Positions 1-8,064 of a DNA stretch of 64,000 nt are shown here, piece by piece. Source of the stretch: Rosenbergiella australiborealis (GTDB lineage: Bacteria; Pseudomonadota; Gammaproteobacteria; Enterobacterales; Enterobacteriaceae); NCBI RefSeq assembly GCF_018494035.1, contig NZ_JABBFO010000003.1, forward strand, positions 124,001 to 188,000. The letters run 5' to 3'. The notes under the pieces were generated by a model. The model saw only the letters and a program-made list of their open reading frames with translations. It did not search any database and was not told the DNA's origin. The translations under genes were made by a program, and so were the position numbers. Numbering within the stretch: the first letter of the stretch is position 1; the number at the start of each line of letters is the position of its first letter.

Positions 1-705
1 TTAGTGCGCAACGATGGCACGTTAGCGTCGATGACGATTGACCGTAATCAGGAAGTGGTAGCCTGGACACAGCATCAGACGCAAGGGACATTCGAATCAA
101 TTACCTGTATCCCCTCTGAACAGCATGATGTGTTGTATGCAGTCGTGCAGCGTGAGGTGAATGGGCAACGCGTCCGCTTTGTGGAGGTCTTTGATACTGC
201 CCTAAATACCGACGCGACAGTAAGCGGTAGCAGTGTAGACGGCGCTGATACCTGGTCAGGCTTCTCTCATCTTGAAGGACAACGGCTCGACGTTATTGCC
301 GATGGTAGCGTTATGCCGCAAGCAATGGTCGTCAATGGGTACATTACCCTTACCCGTAAAGCAAAACGGGTAGTCGCTGGCTTGCACTATGAAACCACCA
401 TTGAAACACTACCACCAGAAATCGCGACTGCCGAGGGCACGATACAGAACGCGAAGAAACGTATTAGCGAAGTCACTATGCGCTTTCTGAACACTACGGG
501 TGCCGAATGTAATGGACAGGTCATCCCGTTCCGGCGCCTCGGCCCACAGATTCTGGATAAACCTGCAGCGTTATTCACCGGGGATCACTACTGGGGAAAA
601 CTCGGCTGGGATCGTGACGGGAGTACCTTACTCATTCAGCAGCGCCAGCCGCTGCCTTTTTATCTGCTGGCCATCATCTTCACTTTTACCAGTAATGGAG
701 GCTAA
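1..705 (+). CDS. phage tail nozzle-like protein, C-terminal part (partial)
   Basis: The frame is open to the first base of the window, so this is the 3' end of a longer gene; the GTG at base 4 is probably internal. About 234 residues are visible. They are beta-rich, with repeated short hydrophobic strands and a C-terminus ending in an FYLLAIIFTFTSNG motif. By position it corresponds to T7 gp12 (tail tubular protein B, the nozzle), because the next genes occupy the gp13 to gp16 slots. I do not see a diagnostic motif, so the name rests on synteny. It ends two bases before the next gene and is translationally close-packed with it. Confidence 0.55.
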   Translation, partial: LVRNDGTLASMTIDRNQEVVAWTQHQTQGTFESITCIPSEQHDVLYAVVQREVNGQRVRFVEVFDTALNTDATVSGSSVDGADTWSGFSHLEGQRLDVIADGSVMPQAMVVNGYITLTRKAKRVVAGLHYETTIETLPPEIATAEGTIQNAKKRISEVTMRFLNTTGAECNGQVIPFRRLGPQILDKPAALFTGDHYWGKLGWDRDGSTLLIQQRQPLPFYLLAIIFTFTSNGG

Positions 706-707
706 CC

Positions 708-1154
708 ATGATCCGACCTGCCACCCATGACGATATTACCGCCATCTTACAACTCTCCGCCGCGATGCATAACGAGTCGCGCTATCGCACCTTACCGTAT
801 AACGCCGATAAATTTGCGGCTGTCCTTCAGCAGTTACTCGACTCACCACAGGGCATGGTGGCGGTAGCTGAGCGAGAAGGGCGAGTGATTGGCGCGATCG
901 CTGCGGTGATCACTGAGCACTATTTTGCAGATGCCACGATTTCCTACGAGCTAGGGCTGTATATCGAAAAACCGCAGCGCGGGGGCTTAGCGGGCTATCG
1001 ACTCGCAAAGGCTTATATTGATTGGGCGCGTTCACGTGGCGTTGATCAAATTGATATGGGGATCACCACCGATATTAACGAATCTCGCACGGCAAGTCTT
1101 TACACCCGTCTAGGGTTAAATCGTGTGGGCACCGTCTTTTCAGGAGGTCAATGA
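708..1154 (+). CDS. phage GNAT-family acetyltransferase-like virion-cluster protein
   Basis: A 148-residue protein with the GNAT layout: an N-terminal IRPATHDDITAI strand-helix, a central VAVAEREGRVIGAIAAV beta hairpin (about residues 45-62), an acetyl-CoA-loop-like stretch QRGGLAGYRLAKAYIDWA (about 87-104) and a terminal SLYTRLGLNRVGTVF motif typical of the GNAT end. It sits two bases after the tail gene and overlaps the next start (ATGA). T7 gp13 (internal virion protein A) has the same size and position and resembles acetyltransferases. It may be a structural relic of the fold or an active modifier of phage or host proteins. The RBS GGAG lies just upstream of the ATG. Confidence 0.72.
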   Translation: MIRPATHDDITAILQLSAAMHNESRYRTLPYNADKFAAVLQQLLDSPQGMVAVAEREGRVIGAIAAVITEHYFADATISYELGLYIEKPQRGGLAGYRLAKAYIDWARSRGVDQIDMGITTDINESRTASLYTRLGLNRVGTVFSGGQ

Positions 1155-1597
1155 TGGCATGGGTGGCAGTGGCCGCAGCAGCTGTTTCAGCGCTCGGCTC
1201 AATCAAACAAGGTCAATCAGCGCAAACTGCAGCGAACTATAACGCGGCTCAAACAAGAGCTGATGCCGATGCCAGTACCGCAGCAGCCAAAGTTCAGGCA
1301 CAAAAAATTCGGCAGCAAGGCGCACGTCAGGCATCACAGGCTACCTCAGCATTTGGCGCTTCAGGCGTGGAAACGGATACCGGTACCGCTTTGCGTGTTA
1401 CATCAGGGATTGCCGGTGATGCGGAGCAGGATGCCTACACCACCATTCTGAATGGCGTTAATAATGCTAATCGGATGCGGGCGCAAGCACAAGCCGATGT
1501 GATTGGCGGGCAACAGGCAAAACAGGCGGGAATGATCAGCGGGGGCAGCTCGCTGCTTAACTCAGGCTCGCAATATTACAGTGGATGGAAACGATAA
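1151..1597 (+). CDS. phage internal virion (ejection) protein, gp14-like position
   Basis: A 148-residue, alanine- and glutamine-rich protein. It begins with a hydrophobic segment (MMAWVAVAAAAVSALGSI) and continues as a long helical region rich in A, Q and R, with glycine-serine-rich ends. This composition is typical of the small ejection protein that forms a trans-periplasmic channel in podoviruses (T7 gp14, P22 gp7/gp20 analogues). AGGAGG lies 3 bases before the ATG, which overlaps the GNAT stop (ATGA); a second in-frame ATG follows directly. The end overlaps the next gene by TAATG. Function is inferred from position and composition. Confidence 0.6.
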   Translation: MMAWVAVAAAAVSALGSIKQGQSAQTAANYNAAQTRADADASTAAAKVQAQKIRQQGARQASQATSAFGASGVETDTGTALRVTSGIAGDAEQDAYTTILNGVNNANRMRAQAQADVIGGQQAKQAGMISGGSSLLNSGSQYYSGWKR

Positions 1598-3903
1598 TGC
1601 GGATACCCGTCGGTAATTTTGGCAACCTCACGCCACAGGCAACCACTGGACGTGTGGGGTTAAGTCATACCACCGCAGTCGGTGCGGCACTCAGTGGCAC
1701 GGGAGCAACGCTTTCGCACGTCGCAGAGGGGGTGCAGAAGGCGCAAAATAAAAAAGACCTTGCGGCGACGCAGGCGGCACTGCTCGACTTAGACTCTAAA
1801 TCTAACGAACGCTGGGAAAACCCTGAAACTGGCGCTCTTACTACACGTCAAGGCTTTCACTCCGCTGGAGTGGGGCAAGATATGGGAAAACTAGATAGCA
1901 GCGATTATCTCGAAGCACGTCAGCGTATCCCAGCCACACAACTCGACTACTTCGATGCACAGTGGAAAGCAGGTCAGGTTCGGCGCGAGAGCACCTATAA
2001 CAGTTTTGAACGCACCCAAACCGCGCAGGCACAACAGAAACAACTCACGGCGACGGTGAAACTCTCCGTTAATGATGAAGGGAATGCCTTTGATGATCCG
2101 AAATCAGCGGCGTTAATTCGTGGGGCGCGCCGTCATTCCATCGAACTCTATGGGCAGGCGCAAGGCTGGTCGGCTGAGCAGATCAATCAGGCAATTACCA
2201 CTGCCGACCTCGATGCCAGCGAAAAACGATCAATGAATTTCGCGGTGACCCATCCTCAGGCTTGGTTATCCCGTAAAGATAAACAACAGACGGGGCTGGA
2301 TGCGGCGACCATTTATCGAATCGACAAAGTGGCTGAGTCAAAAATTAGGGAGCAACGTGAAGCGGCACGGCAGAGTCTCGACGACATTCTGAGCAACACA
2401 CTGGCCCAGCTAAATAATGGCGAGGTGCCTGATGCGATCCCCGATAAAGGCGCCATCATGTTTGCTTACGGTAAACAGGGCGGTAAAGCGGTCAAACAAT
2501 TGAATGCCGCACTGGAAAGCGCGCTGACTTTTCAGCGTATTCAGCACGCTTCACCAAATGAGCAAAAACAGGCGTTAGCAGAAGCCAAACCCAAGGTGAA
2601 TGATGCTAACTATGCGCTCAAACTGGAGAGTTACAACAAGCTGCTTAGTCTAGTGAAACGCAGTAATCAGCAACAGGAAGAGGCACGCAACGCCCAGCAT
2701 TTCAATGAAGCCTTGGTGATGGGGCAGAAATTGGACCCGACCGATAAAGCCATGCAAAAGGCGGCGGATAGCACCGACTATGTCCAACAGTTTCAGATCA
2801 ATAATGCGGCAACCCATGATGGCATTGTTCTGCAGGTGGCACAAACGGGGCTTGTTCCTGATAAGGTAACGTCACAATTATCCGCTGTGTCACGTGCCAA
2901 AGACCCAGGCATTGTGAATCAAGGAGCGGAACTCTTTAACCGACTCTATGAGACCGATCCGGCCTCGGTTGGCGATTTACCAAAACAAATACAGAGTTTT
3001 TATCTGACGGTGAAACAATTCACCGATTCTGGCATGGCCGCAGAGTCAGCCATCGAGCAGGCGCAGAATCTGACCTATAACCAGACTGATGCAATGAAAG
3101 CGCAATTGGCCTCACAACAAACTACCAAAGAATATAAAAAGGACCGGAGTAAAGCGATGGACTCTGCCGCGGGTAGCATGTCGCAGTGGTTCCGCTGGGA
3201 TCCTTCTGCGGACGATCCTACCCCTGAGGCAGTCCGCTTCCGCAACGACTATCAATCGCTTTATGACATTAATTATCGAATCAGTGGCGGCAACAGCGAT
3301 GCGGCGAAAAAAATGACACAACAGCAAATCTCGCGCACCTGGCGAATCAGTGAGGTAAACGGCAGCGCTCAGTTTATGAAGTATGCCCCGGAAGCCTTAT
3401 ATCCGCATGGCCCGGAGGGCTGGCAGGCCGCGCAATGGCAAGAGGAAAAATCGCTGCTGATGTACGGCGATCGCAGCAAGACCGTTGAAGTGAATGCGGC
3501 GCAGCGCGGTGATACCTCAGGGCGGGGCAATATCATTAAGAGCGAGATGGTCGAGAGCCGCATTGACGGAGATCTCGAAATTACACCTGATGTCCTAACC
3601 CCTCGTAAGGGCGACTACGCGATTATGGTGCGTCGGAAAGATAAAGACGGTATCGAAACAGTACAGCCCTTCTACGATGAGGAGGGTCGCGCGATGCGCT
3701 GGCAGCCAGAGTTAACGGCTTGGCAGCCTTACCAACAAATGCTGAAAGATGCGGAAAAAAATGCGCAGGAAGAACTTAGCCGAGCGCAGGCACAGCGTGG
3801 TTTTAATGAAAAACGTCGTGCGCTGAATGAACAGTATCAGCGCTTACATAACCAGCGCAGACAAAATATCCCGCAATTTATTTATGGAAGGAGTGATGAC
3901 TGA
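1597..3903 (+). CDS. phage internal virion protein, gp15-like (ejectosome component)
   Basis: A 768-residue protein starting at the ATG that overlaps the previous stop (TAATG), with GGAA 6 bases upstream; an upstream in-frame ATG at 1585 is less likely. The length is close to T7 gp15 (about 747 aa), and the gene sits between gp14- and gp16-like genes. The sequence is mostly charged alpha-helix, with many short KAA, EQA and AQ repeats and a predicted coiled-coil C-terminus (about 700-768, rich in Q, R and E). No membrane segment or enzymatic motif is visible. The likely role is tube formation for DNA ejection across the periplasm. The 3' end overlaps the next ATG (TGATG). Confidence 0.62.
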   Translation: MRIPVGNFGNLTPQATTGRVGLSHTTAVGAALSGTGATLSHVAEGVQKAQNKKDLAATQAALLDLDSKSNERWENPETGALTTRQGFHSAGVGQDMGKLDSSDYLEARQRIPATQLDYFDAQWKAGQVRRESTYNSFERTQTAQAQQKQLTATVKLSVNDEGNAFDDPKSAALIRGARRHSIELYGQAQGWSAEQINQAITTADLDASEKRSMNFAVTHPQAWLSRKDKQQTGLDAATIYRIDKVAESKIREQREAARQSLDDILSNTLAQLNNGEVPDAIPDKGAIMFAYGKQGGKAVKQLNAALESALTFQRIQHASPNEQKQALAEAKPKVNDANYALKLESYNKLLSLVKRSNQQQEEARNAQHFNEALVMGQKLDPTDKAMQKAADSTDYVQQFQINNAATHDGIVLQVAQTGLVPDKVTSQLSAVSRAKDPGIVNQGAELFNRLYETDPASVGDLPKQIQSFYLTVKQFTDSGMAAESAIEQAQNLTYNQTDAMKAQLASQQTTKEYKKDRSKAMDSAAGSMSQWFRWDPSADDPTPEAVRFRNDYQSLYDINYRISGGNSDAAKKMTQQQISRTWRISEVNGSAQFMKYAPEALYPHGPEGWQAAQWQEEKSLLMYGDRSKTVEVNAAQRGDTSGRGNIIKSEMVESRIDGDLEITPDVLTPRKGDYAIMVRRKDKDGIETVQPFYDEEGRAMRWQPELTAWQPYQQMLKDAEKNAQEELSRAQAQRGFNEKRRALNEQYQRLHNQRRQNIPQFIYGRSDD

Positions 3904-6794
3904 TGCCGGTATATGCCTCACCCGATCAAATCGCCAATGGTTTTATGCCGTCAGGCAGCGCGCTACCTGAGGCGGAAGGTTTTGACGTCTCACTCCCTGA
4001 AGGGGTTAATCCTCAGCCTGCCGCGCAAAAGCCCTCGGTGTGGAATGCGGCCTTTAATCAGAATAATGTGTTGAGTGGATTATTTCGTTCAGCTCCACAG
4101 TTCGAGCCACAAGAGGGCTATAACCCCTTTCAGGATAAGCTCGATATTCAGGGGTATGAAACCTGGGCCACGCAGTTTGTACATTCATCTTCACCCGAAG
4201 AAACTGCTTGGATTAAACAGCAAATTGACGATGAAAATGAAGACCGGCAAGTGTTGGCCGAGGCGGGGGGAATAGGACTGTTAGCCAGCATTGCGGCGGG
4301 TGCTATTGATCCTATCACGCTAGCCTCCATGGCGATCCCTGTTGCTAAAGGGGGAATGCTCGCACGCGTGGGGTCGCAAATGGTCAGTGGGGTGGAGGGT
4401 TCCGCGCTCAGTGAATTGGCACTTAACCAACAGCAACAAACGCGTACCCTCAATGAAAGTGCCGCACACATCGCATCTGCAGCGTTAATGAGTACTGTTT
4501 TCGCAACGGCCGGACATTTCATTTCCCCACAAGTCAAAAGTGCCGTGACACAAGAGGTGGCTGATGCGCTGGAAACGGTCAGCGAACGGGCTTCACCCGA
4601 TGATGCCGCGCACCTATTGCCTCGAGGCGGGAGTGTCGGTGCAGCAAAAATTGAACAGGCCACACTCGAGGATTTGACGCTGGCCAATAATAGCCATCTA
4701 AGCAAACTGGCCTATAAAGCAGGGCGATCGTTAACGCCTATCGCTCGGCTGATGGATTCTCCCTCACTCACTACTCGACGTACCGCATTGGAATTGGCTG
4801 AGAACAATTTTACCTTACAGGGGAATGCGCGGGGAATTGCCACACCGGTGGCGGCAGAAACCCGCGTAAGAGGCTGGCGCCGTGAAGAAGCTGCGGTGGT
4901 GGTGACCAATAAACAGGCCTACACCAAATATAAATCTGCCGGCGGTGACAAATCATTTAGCGAATTTCGGGAAGAGGTCGGCAATGCGATGCGCCAGAAT
5001 GATGTGCATAGCAATCCGGCAGTGGCTGAAACTGCCCAGGCGATGCGTCAGGTCGTCAATCGTGTAAAAGTCGAACAGCAAAAACTAGGGCTATTGCCAC
5101 CGGACGAGGAGCTAAAAGCAATCGGCCAAGAGAGTTATTTCCCTCGAGTTTATAAGGTCGGCAAGATCATCAATGAACGGGATAAGTTTCGGGAGATGCT
5201 TGTCGACTGGTGGTCACGCGGGGAGCAGACCTTATCGCGTGAAGAGGCTGAGCTGAGTGCAGATGCGACGATCAATAAAATTGTTGGGGCAAAAGTGCCG
5301 CAGGATTTTACGACAGTCTTTATGGTGAAATCGCCCTCGAGTACGAAAAGCCGCACGCTCAGTGTGCCTGACCGTTTGATGAAAGATTATCTGGAAAGTG
5401 ACGTGAACTATGTTCTGCAGCGGCATATTCGTGAGGCCGCCAGTGATATTGAATTAACCCGCAGTTTTGGGGATAAATCACTGAAAACAAGGGTGGATGA
5501 TATTAATGCTGAATATGATGCGCTGATGCGGGAACGTCCTCAGGATCAGGCCAAATTGTCAAAAGCCCGTGATAATGATGTGCGGGATATTATGGCATTA
5601 CGTGATCGCCTCGAGGGGACCTATAAAATGCCCGATGATCCCAATTCCTTTTTTGTGCGTGCTGGGGCGTTTATGCGTAGCGCCAACTTCGTTACCAAAC
5701 TCGGCGGGATGACGGTATCAGCAATTCCTGACCTAGCACGTGGTGTGATGATGAATGGCTTTCAGAAAGTAACCCGAGGCTATGCCACGATGATCACCCG
5801 CTCTCCAGCATGGAAAGCCAGTCGAGCTGAACAGAAAAAGATGGCGGTGGGACTGGAAACTATCCTACAGAGTCGCGCTCGCACCATGGCTGATTTAGTC
5901 GACAGCTCTGCCCGTACCTCGGCCGTTGAAGCGGGCATCGAACGTGTTACGGATGTGTTCGGCAAATTAACGTTGATGGGGCAGTTTGACGATATTAACA
6001 AATCAGTAAATGGCATGATCACTTCGGACGGTATTTTATCAGGCACCTTTGCGACACGCCGTTTGGCGAAGCTTGGTATCAATGAAAATATGGCCCAGCG
6101 TATTCGCCAAGAATTTACGCAGCATGGTGAAGTGATTGAGGGCTGGCACATTGGTAACTTTGAGAAGTGGGGCGATCAGCACGTTGCCTCAGTGTTTCAA
6201 GCCGCTGTGCTTAAAGATGTTAATAATACGGTGATCACCCCGGGTATTGGTGATACGCCCTTGTGGGCCAGCTCAGCAATGGGAAAAACCATTTTCCAGT
6301 TTAAGTCCTTTACTACCGCCTCCTATAACCGCGCGACCTTGGGAGGATTACAGGAGGGAACGGCGCAATTTTATTATGGTACCGCGTTGCAGATTGGGCT
6401 GGGTGCGCTGACCTATGCGCTTAAAGAAGCCGCAAAAGGTAAAGAGATTGATTGGTCGCCAGAGAAGTTAGTCGCAGAAGGGATCGACCGCTCAGGTGTT
6501 CTGGGGCCACTGATGGAATACAATAACATCGCAGAAAAGGCCTCGTGGGGCACAGTCGGTATGGGGGCATTACTAGGTACCAGTACACAATCACGTTATG
6601 CCAGTCGTGGGTTGGTGGGTTCAATCGCGGGTCCTACTTTTGGGCTAACGGATTCAGTGGTCGATGTAACGGGGGGGATATTAAACGGTGATATGGGGGA
6701 TAGGGTGTTGCACAATTTCCGAACCTTATTGCCGGGTAATAATCTGTTCTGGATTGCGCCTTTAGTTAACCAGGTGGATCCGGGAGTGAGGTGA
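3903..6794 (+). CDS. phage internal virion protein, gp16-like position (large ejection protein)
   Basis: A 963-residue protein with AAGGAG 11 bases before the ATG, which overlaps the previous stop. Two hydrophobic, glycine-alanine-rich stretches are visible near residues 121-150 and 185-205 and could insert into the inner membrane. The rest is helical and charged, with a second hydrophobic patch around 815-840. T7 gp16 is about 1318 aa and begins with a lytic transglycosylase domain. Here the N-terminus has no recognisable catalytic Glu-Ser motif and the protein is shorter, so peptidoglycan cleavage on entry must be absent or done elsewhere. The gene ends the uninterrupted virion block; an AT-rich gene follows. 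Confidence 0.62.
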   Translation: MPVYASPDQIANGFMPSGSALPEAEGFDVSLPEGVNPQPAAQKPSVWNAAFNQNNVLSGLFRSAPQFEPQEGYNPFQDKLDIQGYETWATQFVHSSSPEETAWIKQQIDDENEDRQVLAEAGGIGLLASIAAGAIDPITLASMAIPVAKGGMLARVGSQMVSGVEGSALSELALNQQQQTRTLNESAAHIASAALMSTVFATAGHFISPQVKSAVTQEVADALETVSERASPDDAAHLLPRGGSVGAAKIEQATLEDLTLANNSHLSKLAYKAGRSLTPIARLMDSPSLTTRRTALELAENNFTLQGNARGIATPVAAETRVRGWRREEAAVVVTNKQAYTKYKSAGGDKSFSEFREEVGNAMRQNDVHSNPAVAETAQAMRQVVNRVKVEQQKLGLLPPDEELKAIGQESYFPRVYKVGKIINERDKFREMLVDWWSRGEQTLSREEAELSADATINKIVGAKVPQDFTTVFMVKSPSSTKSRTLSVPDRLMKDYLESDVNYVLQRHIREAASDIELTRSFGDKSLKTRVDDINAEYDALMRERPQDQAKLSKARDNDVRDIMALRDRLEGTYKMPDDPNSFFVRAGAFMRSANFVTKLGGMTVSAIPDLARGVMMNGFQKVTRGYATMITRSPAWKASRAEQKKMAVGLETILQSRARTMADLVDSSARTSAVEAGIERVTDVFGKLTLMGQFDDINKSVNGMITSDGILSGTFATRRLAKLGINENMAQRIRQEFTQHGEVIEGWHIGNFEKWGDQHVASVFQAAVLKDVNNTVITPGIGDTPLWASSAMGKTIFQFKSFTTASYNRATLGGLQEGTAQFYYGTALQIGLGALTYALKEAAKGKEIDWSPEKLVAEGIDRSGVLGPLMEYNNIAEKASWGTVGMGALLGTSTQSRYASRGLVGSIAGPTFGLTDSVVDVTGGILNGDMGDRVLHNFRTLLPGNNLFWIAPLVNQVDPGVR

Positions 6795-6893
6795 TAGATT
6801 TTGATGCATAAGAATGATCGAGAGTGTAAACTCAGTTGTATTGGTATATCAGTTAATACACATTTAATAAGCAGGTATTGAAAAGGATTTAGT

Positions 6894-7520
6894 TTGAAAG
6901 GTATTGTTTTTAGTTTATATGAAAGAGACTCATACCACATACCGTTAATTACGGTATTTTTATATGCGTGTTCATGTTCTTATGAAATGGGAGTGGCTAA
7001 CTATAACCATATACCAATTAGTTTGATATCTATGGGTATGACTAACATAATATGGAATGTTACGACATCAGTTGTCTTTTTATTTCCTATTTTATTAATA
7101 GAGATAATTCTAAGTAGGTTAAACTTTTCTAGTGCTTTAAAGTTTGTAGTATCAAATGTCCTTTTTATTTCTTACCTAGTTTATTCAAGTTCTGCAAATA
7201 TTTCATTTGTACCACTTTTAGGATTATCATCGGCGTTCATATTAAGCTTGCAGTATATTTTTTTTAGCTTCAGTTATGAAGGTGATGTAAACAAGAGAAA
7301 TGAACTGATAATGATTTTTATTTTCGTGATAACAACTATATCCATATGTTACTTCATTGGATCTTATCCAAAGACTGAAAGTAGAATGGATGTCGTAAGC
7401 ATAAAAAACAAACAATACAAATTAATAACAACATATGGTGATAATATTTTTGTAAAAGACGAGAATAATAAAACTATATGGTTAAGAGCAGATGCAGATA
7501 ATGAAATAAAAATAAATTAA
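6894..7520 (+). CDS. AT-rich membrane protein, probable phage moron (unknown function)
   Basis: A 208-residue protein read from a TTG codon; AAAAGGA lies about 6 bases upstream and there is no better ATG. Four or five hydrophobic segments are visible (about residues 15-30, 45-75, 82-105, 106-130 and 136-155), followed by a soluble tail of about 50 residues with lysine-rich beta-strand-like sequence (YKLITTYGDNIFVKDENNK). Base composition is strikingly AT-rich (A/T-ending codons, many AAA, ATA and TTT) compared with the balanced phage genes on both sides. It is inserted between the ejection-protein gene and terS and is followed by a strong hairpin. This is the pattern of lysogenic-conversion or superinfection-exclusion genes. 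I recognise no family. Confidence 0.72.
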   Translation: MKGIVFSLYERDSYHIPLITVFLYACSCSYEMGVANYNHIPISLISMGMTNIIWNVTTSVVFLFPILLIEIILSRLNFSSALKFVVSNVLFISYLVYSSSANISFVPLLGLSSAFILSLQYIFFSFSYEGDVNKRNELIMIFIFVITTISICYFIGSYPKTESRMDVVSIKNKQYKLITTYGDNIFVKDENNKTIWLRADADNEIKIN

Positions 7521-7661
7521 TTGTTATTTATTTTTAAATGATGATGTTATTTTTATTTGGGAGATTAAAGTTATAATTCCTGCGTTATATTTATAACTGT
7601 ATGATTAGATGTTTTTTTGGACGTAACGTACCAGTAGAGTTGTCACTATCATCACCAATCA

Positions 7662-7675
7662 GTCAGGATCCTGAC
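7662..7675. repeat. 14-bp perfect palindrome upstream of terS
   Basis: GTCAGGATCCTGAC is its own reverse complement. It lies in the 200-bp gene-free strip between the AT-rich membrane-protein gene and terS, 18 bp before a second, longer hairpin. It could be a protein-binding site, such as a terminase recognition element or a repressor operator, since packaging sites often lie in or next to terS. That role is inference. Confidence 0.6.
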
Positions 7676-7692
7676 CTGCGACACACGCCATC

Positions 7693-7722
7693 ATAACCCC
7701 GTCTCTCACACGGGGTTATTTT
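7693..7722 (+). terminator. hairpin with short U-run directly before terS start
   Basis: Arms ATAACCCCGT and ACGGGGTTAT pair perfectly over 10 bp around a 7-base loop and are followed by TTT and then the terS ATG. It can act as the terminator of the upstream membrane-protein gene. It also contains the only Shine-Dalgarno-like bases (GGGG) for terS, so it may limit terS translation. Confidence 0.65.
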
Positions 7723-8064
7723 ATGCATCAAGATTATAAAACACGCCTAAGCACGCTTTGTGACCAACTCACCGATGTGGTGTTACAAGAAGCCGATCCG
7801 ACGCAGTGGCCAGGCGCTGATAAGCAAATCAGCGAACTGACCAAAGATGAGCGGGGCAACCGTTATTGGGATAAGAAAAATGCCGCGGCCTCCTTGACGC
7901 TATTGATCAAAGTCCACTCATTGATTGGCATGCATCGTCGTGGCGGTACCGCTGACTCACTGGGCGAACAGGATGATGAGGCCTTTGCGCTAGGCCAGCA
8001 GGTGTCTAAAGCGGAACGCGAAGCGACAGCCATTCTGGAAAGGTTACAAAAAGGTCGTCGATGA
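7723..8064 (+). CDS. phage terminase small subunit (TerS)
   Basis: A 113-residue, helix-rich acidic protein immediately upstream of, and overlapping (ATGA), the terminase large subunit gene. It shows no enzymatic motif. The pattern of helices (DYKTRLSTLCDQLTDVVLQ, then KKNAAASLTLLIKVHSLIG, and a C-terminal KAEREATAILERLQKGRR) and its size fit podoviral small terminases / T7 gp18-like DNA maturases, which bind the packaging site and feed DNA to TerL. No in-frame alternative start exists upstream before the stop codon, so the ATG right after the hairpin must be used. The name rests on adjacency and size more than on a motif. Confidence 0.7.
   Translation: MHQDYKTRLSTLCDQLTDVVLQEADPTQWPGADKQISELTKDERGNRYWDKKNAAASLTLLIKVHSLIGMHRRGGTADSLGEQDDEAFALGQQVSKAEREATAILERLQKGRR

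Noticed and set aside
4148-4705. 185-residue minus frame in the large ejection-protein gene
   Set aside because: Serine/alanine/cysteine-rich shadow of an alanine-rich coding strand.
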